A model generated the notes under the pieces. That model saw nothing but the letters and a program-made list of their open reading frames with translations, was not told where the DNA came from and made no database searches. 11,911 nt of DNA, taken from Thalassotalea_E sp964620605. GTDB taxonomy: Bacteria; Pseudomonadota; Gammaproteobacteria; Enterobacterales; Alteromonadaceae. Positions 6,474-11,911 of this stretch are shown piece after piece (positions within the stretch are counted from its first letter, which is position 1; each line of letters opens with the position of its first letter). The stretch is taken from positions 1 through 11,911 of the forward strand of contig CAZUHQ010000116.1 of NCBI GenBank assembly GCA_964620605.1, in the 5' to 3' direction. The translations under genes were made by a program, and so were the position numbers.

Positions 6474-6674
6474 TTAGACTTTAATATTGATATTATGGCC
6501 GCTGTTACCAACCGCTGGCATGGCAACGGCTTCAGGACTGGCTGACTCAATCAGTTTTAATGCCATCTGCCCTTCTATTTCCTGTTGGCTTTGTGCTTTT
6601 TTCGCGGTAAGTATCGCATGTGCAGATTCGGTATTAGTTTGAACTGAATCGGTAGAACCTATAGTGATAGACAT
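6474..6674 (-). CDS. Small protein resembling the YjfB putative motility family
   Basis: 66 residues, polar, helical in the middle (AHAILTAKKAQSQQEIEGQM), with the C-terminal pattern GxxINIKV (GHNINIKV). Length, QQ-rich helix and tail fit the YjfB_motility family (Pfam PF14070), known only as putative motility proteins; I am working from memory of the family. It has no signal peptide. The ATG at 6672-6674 is preceded by AGAGAGG four bases away, a strong ribosome site, so it is a real gene. A sigma28-like promoter at 6766-6792 points to it, implying co-expression with late flagellar genes. There are no flagellar genes nearby. The molecular role is unknown. Confidence 0.6.
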   Translation of the reverse strand: MSITIGSTDSVQTNTESAHAILTAKKAQSQQEIEGQMALKLIESASPEAVAMPAVGNSGHNINIKV

Positions 6675-6765
6675 AAAACCTCTCTTAAGCGTTGGTAAAA
6701 ATACTGCGTTTTATCGATAATTCATCAATAACAAACGGCATAAAATTTATGTGCTTGTTATTACA

Positions 6766-6792
6766 GTATCGACCATAGCTGAAAAAACTTGA
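6766..6792 (-). promoter_or_regulatory. Sigma28 (FliA)-type promoter
   Basis: Read on the minus strand: TCAAGTTT (6792-6785), 11 bases, GTCGATAC (6773-6766). The FliA consensus is TAAAGTTT-N11-GCCGATAA. The matches are 7/8 and 6/8 with the exact 11-base spacer and the CGATA core intact. It would start transcription near 6759, leaving a leader of about 85 bases before the 66-residue gene. It directly abuts the terminator of the preceding GAPDH gene. Confidence 0.65.
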
Positions 6793-6820
6793 TAAAAAAA
6801 GGTGCTATTTAGCACCTTTT
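6791..6820 (-). terminator. Rho-independent terminator of the 482-residue GAPDH gene
   Basis: On the minus strand AAAAGGTGCT (6820-6811), loop AAAT, AGCACCTTTT (6806-6797), then further T residues and TATC. The stem is 10 bases and perfect. It lies about 28 bases after the GAPDH stop. The plus-strand side is also T-rich (6817-6833), so it may work in both directions and protect against tus read-through. Confidence 0.88.
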
Positions 6821-6847
6821 CTATTTTCTTTTTGTTATCAACAGCTT

Positions 6848-8296
6848 TTAGCGTTGTGGTAAGGTTGGAACCGTAATTCCTGCCATTTCAAGCATTACAC
6901 GAACTACCTGGCAGCTGTAACCGAATTCGTTGTCGTACCACACGTAAAGTACGGCGCGGTCACCATCAACTATCGTTGCCTGTGAATCGACAACACCGGC
7001 GTAGCGCGAACCTACTAAGTCGGTCGAAACAATTTCAGTCGATGCGGTATAGTCTACCTGGTTTTGCAACTTGGAATTTAACGAGATATTACGTAAATAA
7101 TCATTTAACGCTTCTTTCGTTGTTTCTTGCTTAAGGTTTAAGTTCATGATCGCCATAGAAACATTTGGCGTAGGTACACGAATCGCGTTACCGGTTAATA
7201 AACCTTTAAGCTCAGGTAATGCTTTGGCTACCGCTTTAGCTGCACCTGTAGTACTAATAACCATATTAAGTGGTGCACTTCGGCCACGACGTGGCGCTTT
7301 GTGATAATTGTCAATTAGGTTTTGGTCATTAGTATAAGAGTGAACGGTTTCAACGTGACCGTTTCTGATACCAAAATGATCATTTAACGCTTTTAATACC
7401 GGCGTAATCGCATTAGTGGTACAACTTGCAGCTGAGATAATTTTATCTTCAGCTAAAATCATGTCTTCGTTCACGCCGTAAACGATATTTTTAATGTCGC
7501 CTTTAGCTGGTGCTGTCAATAGCACTTTTGCAACACCTTTTGATTGTAAATGCTGACCTAAACCTTCTTCATCGCTCCAAATACCGGTATTATCAACAAC
7601 TAACGCATTGTTAATACCATAAGCAGTATAATCGATGTCAGCTGGTGAATTAGCATAAATCACTTTAATAAATGCGCCATTGGCTTTAATGACATTGTTT
7701 TCTTCATCAATAGTAATGCTACCGTTAAAGGCACCATGAACTGAGTCGCGACGTAATAAGCTGGCACGTTTTGCTAAGTCGCCGTCTTTACCCGGACGAA
7801 TAACGATAGCGCGTAAGTTTAATTTAGAGCTAGGGCCAGCACGTTCAATTAATAAACGCGCTAACAAACGACCGATGCGACCAAAACCATAAAGTACAAC
7901 GTCTTTTGCTGCTTGCTGTTCTACGTTTTTACAAATATCAGTTAATTCTTTTTCTAAATATTGTTCAATTGACAGATCAGCAGCGCCACCTTGAAATAAA
8001 TACCGATAAGCTAGTTTACCAACGTCAATACGCGCAGGGGCTAGCTCCATCTTGCTTAACGCTTCAATAAATGGGAAGCTTTCACGTAAACGTAGCTTAC
8101 TCTCTTCATGTAATGCGACAGACTTATGCGCTTTAATAATGTCGATAGCTGAAGCATTGACTAATGGGCGTCCATAAACAGAAACTTCAATGCCTTTGTT
8201 TCTGAATAGTTGGCCAATAATTGGCTGCATATTTTCAGCAAAAGTTTGACGTTCTTGCCAGCTAGTTTGATATTGTTCCTCAAGATGAGAAGTCAT
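6848..8296 (-). CDS. Long-form glyceraldehyde-3-phosphate dehydrogenase-like protein
   Basis: 482 residues. The dehydrogenase part begins near residue 132 with VVLYGFGRIGR (134-143) and carries SAASCTTNAITP with the catalytic Cys292, plus His319 in ETVHSYTNDQ. It also has the usual STTGAAKAVAKALPELKG, LTGNAIRVPTPNVS and YVWYDNEFGYSCQVV blocks. It should interconvert glyceraldehyde 3-phosphate and 1,3-bisphosphoglycerate. Residues 1-130 form a helical extension not found in GapA; similar roughly 480-residue proteins occur in other Alteromonadales. Where GapA has Asp34 gripping the adenine ribose of NAD (GINDL), this protein has VIRPGK (Arg167-Pro168), hinting at NADP or altered coenzyme use. 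The start ATG (8294-8296) has AAAGG eight bases upstream. It is monocistronic, divergent from the lipoprotein gene, and ends at a strong terminator. Confidence 0.9.
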   Translation of the reverse strand: MTSHLEEQYQTSWQERQTFAENMQPIIGQLFRNKGIEVSVYGRPLVNASAIDIIKAHKSVALHEESKLRLRESFPFIEALSKMELAPARIDVGKLAYRYLFQGGAADLSIEQYLEKELTDICKNVEQQAAKDVVLYGFGRIGRLLARLLIERAGPSSKLNLRAIVIRPGKDGDLAKRASLLRRDSVHGAFNGSITIDEENNVIKANGAFIKVIYANSPADIDYTAYGINNALVVDNTGIWSDEEGLGQHLQSKGVAKVLLTAPAKGDIKNIVYGVNEDMILAEDKIISAASCTTNAITPVLKALNDHFGIRNGHVETVHSYTNDQNLIDNYHKAPRRGRSAPLNMVISTTGAAKAVAKALPELKGLLTGNAIRVPTPNVSMAIMNLNLKQETTKEALNDYLRNISLNSKLQNQVDYTASTEIVSTDLVGSRYAGVVDSQATIVDGDRAVLYVWYDNEFGYSCQVVRVMLEMAGITVPTLPQR

Positions 8297-8331
8297 TGCG
8301 TAAACCTTTTATTTCAGTCAATTGAACCATG

Positions 8332-8364
8332 TACTAATATTCATTATAGTGATTAATATTAGTA
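8332..8364. promoter_or_regulatory. Inverted repeat straddling the -10 of the long GAPDH gene, likely operator
   Basis: TACTAATATT (8332-8341) and AATATTAGTA (8355-8364) are perfect 10-base arms 13 bases apart. Between them, on the minus strand, lies a perfect TATAAT (8348-8343), about 47 bases upstream of the GAPDH start. A protein on these arms would cover the promoter, so negative control is the simplest reading. The repeat lies about 90 bases from the divergent lipoprotein start. I do not know the regulator. Confidence 0.5.
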
Positions 8365-8452
8365 ACGAAATGCGGGGCGTATTGTAATTGAACGTGAAAG
8401 CTTTCGCTATAGGTTACACATACTTTATTGAGATTATTTTTTGAGTTTATTA

Positions 8453-9256
8453 ATGAGATTCACCTGTTTTTTATTATTGCTTGGCCTCTTGCCTCTTATC
8501 GGTTGCGACTCTGCCCCCAGTTATGTTCAGCTCTGTCAGCAACATCAAAAAATATGCGAAGAATTTCATGACGATTCTTGGTGTAAAAAAGAGCGTATCG
8601 AAGTGGGCATGGCGAATATCGCAGATAAAATCGATCCACAAGATATCCATAAATTCGACCAGCTCATCGCTTATGAAAATTACAATAAATGTGTGACTCA
8701 CGCTTCCAATATTGAACACATTAAATTAAAAGAGAAAAAGTCGCGGCGTATCGAAAACATGATGAGGGCTCGTGCTCGGCTCGAAGAGCTCGCGGAGCAA
8801 ACCCGAAATCTAGAACACCCACGATTACTCTATTATCATTGGACACGCTTTTTAGATGAACAGGCGCTGGATAAATTCCTCGCGATGGAAGGCACTAAAG
8901 CATTGGAAACACCGGAATCCCAATATGAACTGGCAACCTACTACAGCAAAACCGATCAGCAAAAAACTCTACAGTTACTATTTCACTCGTTAGAGCTGTT
9001 TGACCCTGACAGTAAAATCAATAATGAAATATTTAAAACTCTGTCGACGATTTTTGCCGAAAAACAACAGGCTAAGCAAGCCTATATCTGGCTTAAAGTT
9101 TTGCAGCTCTACGATCCACAAGAGCAGGATATCAAACCGCAAACTCTTGATAATTACCTTAAAGGTTATCAGTTAGATGGTGAGTTTTTAGATCAGGTAG
9201 CCGAATCAACGCTGGCAAAAATTACCGATAAAACTTTTGTTCCGCCAAAGTTTTAA
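8453..9256 (+). CDS. Lipoprotein, DUF2989-like
   Basis: 267 residues from ATG 8453 (a TTG at 8441 in frame would add four). Residues 1-18 form a short lipoprotein signal peptide (basic Arg2, Leu-rich core, lipobox LIGC) with lipidated Cys18. Asp19 at position +2 is the classical inner-membrane retention signal in enterobacteria. The mature part has four cysteines (28, 35, 44, 80) that could form two disulfides in the periplasm. It is otherwise helical with TPR-like stretches: the LLYYHWTRFLDEQ block, YELATYYS, and QAYIWLKVLQLYDP. The ICEEFHDDSWC and YYHWTRF blocks recall DUF2989 (Pfam PF11207) proteins of Vibrio and Shewanella, from memory. It stands alone, divergent from the GAPDH gene and convergent with msrB. 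Function unknown. Confidence 0.8.
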   Translation: MRFTCFLLLLGLLPLIGCDSAPSYVQLCQQHQKICEEFHDDSWCKKERIEVGMANIADKIDPQDIHKFDQLIAYENYNKCVTHASNIEHIKLKEKKSRRIENMMRARARLEELAEQTRNLEHPRLLYYHWTRFLDEQALDKFLAMEGTKALETPESQYELATYYSKTDQQKTLQLLFHSLELFDPDSKINNEIFKTLSTIFAEKQQAKQAYIWLKVLQLYDPQEQDIKPQTLDNYLKGYQLDGEFLDQVAESTLAKITDKTFVPPKF

Positions 9257-9268
9257 TCCAACCACAAC

Positions 9269-9643
9269 TTAAGCTGGTTTAAAAGTCAAACTCAACGAAT
9301 TGACACAATAACGCTTACCTGTCGGCTTAGGGCCGTCGTCAAAGACATGCCCTAAGTGCGACTGACAATAGCGACATTGAATTTCTGTTCGTATCATATG
9401 ATGGGAATGATCGCCATGGTAACTCACCTGCCCTGCAATACTGTCGTTAAAACTTGGCCAGCCGCAGCCGGCATCAAACTTAGTGCTAGAAAGAAATAAT
9501 GGCTGGTCACAACAGACACAGTGATAAGTGCCGCTAAGCCAATGATCATTATATTTACCGCTAAACGGGCGTTCAGTCGCCGCTAAACGGCAAACCTGAT
9601 ACGCCTCTGGTGTTAACTTCTTTTTATAATCATCGTTACTCAT
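9269..9643 (-). CDS. msrB: Peptide-methionine (R)-S-oxide reductase MsrB
   Basis: 124 residues, a single SelR domain, somewhat shorter than E. coli MsrB (137). It repairs methionine-R-sulfoxide in proteins using thioredoxin. The catalytic Cys113 is in GKRYCVNSLSL. Two CxxC pairs, Cys42/Cys45 and Cys90/Cys93, bind structural zinc. GCGWPSF carries Cys60, the usual resolving position. HLGHVFDDGPKPTG is a strong family block. There is no signal peptide, so it is cytosolic. It starts 18 bases after gnd on the same strand, so it is read as the second gene of a gnd-msrB operon; its ribosome site is weak (AGGG about 11 bases upstream). E. coli also has msrB beside gapA. Confidence 0.96.
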   Translation of the reverse strand: MSNDDYKKKLTPEAYQVCRLAATERPFSGKYNDHWLSGTYHCVCCDQPLFLSSTKFDAGCGWPSFNDSIAGQVSYHGDHSHHMIRTEIQCRYCQSHLGHVFDDGPKPTGKRYCVNSLSLTFKPA

Positions 9644-9661
9644 AATAAGCAGCCCTAGCCA

Positions 9662-11185
9662 TTAAATTTCGACGATATTTCTTTCCTGAGATGACCACTG
9701 AACATGGAATTTTTTCCCTTTCGCTTTATCGTTGCGCTCAAAGGTATGAGCACCGAAATAATCCCGTTGTCCTTGTAACAAGTTAGCAGGTAAAACCGAA
9801 GTGCGCATGGAATCATAATAAGAAAGTGCTGACGATAAGGCACCGACAGGGATCCCCATCAAAGTACTATCGCTAATCGCCTGACGCCACGAGCTTTGAT
9901 ATTTGCTTAATTGCTGTGCAAAAAATTCATCTAGAATGAGGTTTTCCAAATTCTGATCACGTTCAAATGCTTCGGTGATCGACTGTAAAAATACTGCGCG
10001 GATAATACAACCGGCACGCCAGATTTTAGCTATGCTGGCAAAATCCAGCTTCCAGCCATGTTCTTTTTCTGCAAGTTTCATCAGCTGAAAACCTTGCGCA
10101 TAGGCACATATCTTCGCACAATAAATCGCATCATGGAGGCTACTAATCAGCTGCTGCTTTTCTTCATCTGAATAATGCTTGGCTTCAGGGCCAGTTAATA
10201 ACTGGTCGGCCTGCTCACGTAGTGATTTAAACGATGACATCGAACGAGCGTATACCGCTTGTGCAATAGTAGGTGCTGGCGCGCCGACTTCCAAACTACT
10301 GACTGCCGTCCATAATCCTGTGCCTTTTTGTCCGGCTTGATCGAGAATTAAATCAACCAGCGGTGTATCGTCATCCACTTTATGACGCAACACTTCCACC
10401 GAAATTTCCATTAAATAGCTGTCTAACGGCCCTTGATTCCACTGCTCAAAGATATTCGCAATTTCATCTGCGGTTAGTGATAACCCTGCCCTTAATACAT
10501 GATAAGCTTCACAAATAATCTGCATGTCCGCATATTCAATGCCGTTATGCACCATTTTGACATAATGTCCCGCGCCTGCCGGGCCAATATATGCAGTGCA
10601 AGGATCACCATGGTTTATCACCTGTCCGGGTTGATTGCGCTCAATTGGTTTACCGGTTTCACTGTCAACTTTTGCGGCAATCGCTTCCCAAATTGGTTTG
10701 ATCCGTGTCCACGCATAAGGTGAGCCACTTGGCATTAATGACGGGCCAAAGCGTGCACCTTCTTCGCCACCAGAAACCGCAGAAGAAAATAAAATAAAGT
10801 TGTTTTTATATTTCTCTTCACGGGCAACGGTATCAACCCATAAACTGTTGCCGGTATCGATGACAATATCATCCGGCTGAATACCTGCACCAATGAGACT
10901 TTTAGATACTTGATCAACCGGTTCACCCGCGGGTACAGATAGCACGATTAAATGTGGTGCTTTTAGTTTTGATAATAATTCAGTGTAAGAAGAACAGCCG
11001 ACAACTCTCGGCTCTGAAGAGTGGTTTTCCACTTTATCCTGAGCAATAGCGCCCAAAACTTTTTCATTATCCAAATCAAAAGCAGCGATAGTAAAGCCAT
11101 TATCCGCTAAATTTAATACCAGGTTTTTGCCCATTACACCTAGGCCGATAAAACCTATATCACAGAGTTGTTGTTCTTGCGTCAT
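9662..11185 (-). CDS. gnd: 6-Phosphogluconate dehydrogenase, decarboxylating
   Basis: 507 residues (E. coli 468). It oxidises 6-phosphogluconate to ribulose 5-phosphate and CO2 in the pentose phosphate pathway. The Rossmann motif GLGVMG is at 14-19. The substrate site VSGGEEGARFGPSLMP has Ser in place of the usual second Gly of MPGG. The catalytic Lys210 and Glu217 are in GHYVKMVHNGIEY. KGTGLWTAVSSLEVG and the C-terminal QRDYFGAHTFER are present. The extra length includes an insertion around 173-192. At the end of the second strand the residues are FDLD (Asp37, Asp39), where E. coli has FNRS, the NADP phosphate site; an acidic residue there usually means NAD. The start ATG 11183-11185 has GGA six bases upstream. 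It is the first gene of the gnd-msrB operon. Confidence 0.96.
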   Translation of the reverse strand: MTQEQQLCDIGFIGLGVMGKNLVLNLADNGFTIAAFDLDNEKVLGAIAQDKVENHSSEPRVVGCSSYTELLSKLKAPHLIVLSVPAGEPVDQVSKSLIGAGIQPDDIVIDTGNSLWVDTVAREEKYKNNFILFSSAVSGGEEGARFGPSLMPSGSPYAWTRIKPIWEAIAAKVDSETGKPIERNQPGQVINHGDPCTAYIGPAGAGHYVKMVHNGIEYADMQIICEAYHVLRAGLSLTADEIANIFEQWNQGPLDSYLMEISVEVLRHKVDDDTPLVDLILDQAGQKGTGLWTAVSSLEVGAPAPTIAQAVYARSMSSFKSLREQADQLLTGPEAKHYSDEEKQQLISSLHDAIYCAKICAYAQGFQLMKLAEKEHGWKLDFASIAKIWRAGCIIRAVFLQSITEAFERDQNLENLILDEFFAQQLSKYQSSWRQAISDSTLMGIPVGALSSALSYYDSMRTSVLPANLLQGQRDYFGAHTFERNDKAKGKKFHVQWSSQERNIVEI

Positions 11186-11238
11186 GCGTTATCCAAAGGT
11201 AGCTAAAAGGTTAAATTTTTATTTTTTGTCATTATTAT

Positions 11239-11262
11239 CAGGCAGCTATTTTAGCATGCCTG
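11239..11262. other. Strong stem-loop in the gnd leader
   Basis: CAGGCA-GCTA-TTT-TAGC-A-TGCCTG gives ten base pairs with one bulged A. It sits 54-77 bases ahead of the gnd start, inside the likely gnd transcript, and has no following T run on the gnd strand. It may be a leader structure or an operator; I cannot choose. Confidence 0.5.
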
Positions 11263-11290
11263 TCTTTGTTGTTCCCAATAAAATATCGGT

Positions 11291-11313
11291 ATATTCATTC
11301 GTTGAATATTATA
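11291..11313 (-). promoter_or_regulatory. Candidate gnd promoter -10 with adjoining inverted repeat
   Basis: On the minus strand a perfect TATAAT lies at 11313-11308. The inverted repeat ATATTCA-TTCGT-TGAATAT (11291-11309) covers the expected start point. No good -35 is visible, so the promoter is tentative and might need an activator. The leader would be about 115 bases. Confidence 0.35.
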
Positions 11314-11407
11314 TGTAGTATTTTTCAACAGAACTGTAATTATAACAATATTTTTTCTATTTTATTTTACTTTTTTACAACTTTTTCTTGAGTTTTTCCA
11401 AAAATGA

Positions 11408-11422
11408 TGTAATTTTACTACA
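11408..11422 (+). promoter_or_regulatory. HexR-like operator upstream of gapA
   Basis: TGTAATTTTACTACA fits the HexR palindrome TGTAATNNNATTACA known from gammaproteobacteria, with one mismatch in the right arm (C for T at position 11). HexR is the KDPG-responsive regulator of central carbon genes, and gapA-type genes are members of its regulon in Shewanella. The site ends 23 bases before the gapA start, which would place it near the transcription start. Confidence 0.6.
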
Positions 11423-11445
11423 TTATTGTTTTTAAGGATTTACTC

Positions 11446-11911
11446 ATGACTATCAAACTAGGCATCAATGGTTTTGGCCGCATTGGCCGTTTTGTTTTTA
11501 GAGCTGCTACGCAAAGAAACGACATCGAAGTAGTCGGTATTAACGACTTGATCGATGTTGATTATATGGCCTATATGCTGAAATATGATTCAACTCATGG
11601 TCGCTTTGATGGCACAGTAGAAGTTAAAGATGGTCAGCTAGTCGTTAATGGCAAACCGGTTCGTGTTACAGCTGAACGTAACCCGGCTGAACTTAAATGG
11701 AATGAGATTGACGTTGATATCGTGGTAGAATCTACCGGCTTGTTCTTAACTGATGAGACAGCGAGTAAACACATTGAAGCCGGTGCGAAAAAAGTAGTGA
11801 TGTCTGCCCCGTCTAAAGATAGCACCCCGATGTTTGTTATGGGAGTTAATCAGGACAGCTATCAAGGTCAGGATATTGTCTCAAATGCTTCTTGTACCAC
11901 TAACTGTTTGG
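11446..11911 (+). CDS. gapA: Glyceraldehyde-3-phosphate dehydrogenase GapA, 5' part (runs off the window)
   Basis: The first 155 residues of a classical glycolytic GAPDH; the 3' half is beyond the window. It starts with INGFGRIGR (7-15). GINDLID has Asp34, the NAD ribose ligand. MLKYDSTHGRF follows, then VESTGLF, MSAPSKD and SNASCTTN with catalytic Cys150. It converts glyceraldehyde 3-phosphate to 1,3-bisphosphoglycerate with NAD. The ATG at 11446 has AAGGA (11434-11438) seven bases upstream. It is divergent from gnd across a 260-base AT-rich region. The HexR-like site just upstream suggests control by sugar-phosphate status. It is clearly distinct from the 482-residue homologue 3 kb away in extension, coenzyme-site residues and active-site neighbourhood. 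Confidence 0.96.
   Translation, partial: MTIKLGINGFGRIGRFVFRAATQRNDIEVVGINDLIDVDYMAYMLKYDSTHGRFDGTVEVKDGQLVVNGKPVRVTAERNPAELKWNEIDVDIVVESTGLFLTDETASKHIEAGAKKVVMSAPSKDSTPMFVMGVNQDSYQGQDIVSNASCTTNCL

Noticed and set aside
6467..6479. GTCTAA-A-TTAGAC inverted repeat between tusE and the small motility-like gene, possible bidirectional terminator
   Set aside because: The stem is only six mostly A/T pairs with a one-base loop and no real T run; too weak to call.
8382..8398. TGTAATTGAACGTGA as a second HexR site near the long GAPDH gene
   Set aside because: Only the left half matches the palindrome; the right half has four or more mismatches.
9260..9279. AACCA...TGGTT arms at the convergent ends of the lipoprotein gene and msrB
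   Set aside because: Five-base arms with a ten-base loop and no T tract do not make a credible terminator.
10499..11318. Short plus-strand frames over gnd and its upstream region
   Set aside because: They are shadows of the gnd frame or run into AT-rich promoter DNA; no ribosome sites or familiar motifs.

Overview
This window looks like ordinary chromosomal core DNA from a marine gammaproteobacterium of the order Alteromonadales. The Colwellia/Thalassotalea group (Colwelliaceae) is my best guess. The reasons are the AT-leaning composition, proteins close to E. coli YccA, TusDCBE, Tag and MsrB, a long (about 507-residue) 6-phosphogluconate dehydrogenase, a roughly 480-residue second GAPDH, and a DUF2989-like lipoprotein. 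I see no tRNA, rRNA, CRISPR array, prophage or transposase.

Left part (1-3395): a minus-strand signalling operon encodes a soluble hybrid histidine kinase (three PAS-like domains, HisKA, HATPase, a degenerate receiver and a true receiver). It is followed by an HPt protein and the start of a protein with a receiver-like fold that lacks the phospho-acceptor Asp. The genes are packed with a 1-base gap and then an 8-base overlap, so kinase, receiver and HPt plausibly form one His-Asp-His relay. Divergent from it is tag, encoding 3-methyladenine DNA glycosylase I. Between tag and yccA lies about 355 bases of non-coding DNA. It holds a dense cluster of inverted repeats, including a perfect 20-base palindrome, and then a regulatory region with a 10-base-period direct repeat and a sigma32-like promoter.

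Middle (4339-6674): yccA (BI-1/TMBIM-type membrane protein) ends at a strong terminator and is followed by tusD-tusC-tusB-tusE, the sulfur relay for 2-thiouridine in tRNA. Facing it is a 66-residue gene that resembles the YjfB putative motility family. It is preceded by a good match to the flagellar sigma28 promoter, which independently supports the assignment.

Right part (6848-11911): central carbon metabolism. On the minus strand is a 482-residue GAPDH-type dehydrogenase with an N-terminal extension of about 130 residues. A divergent DUF2989-like lipoprotein gene follows. Then come msrB and gnd as a minus-strand operon (gnd first), and finally the 5' part of a classical gapA on the plus strand, with a HexR-like operator just ahead of it. 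The msrB/gapA vicinity is also seen in E. coli; here gnd sits between them.

The gene content is mostly conventional. The points most worth a second look are the Asp-less receiver downstream of the HPt, the sigma28-like promoter and small motility gene, the structured intergenic element, the inverted-repeat operator straddling the promoter of the second GAPDH, and coenzyme-site residues that suggest NAD use by Gnd and non-NAD use by the second GAPDH.
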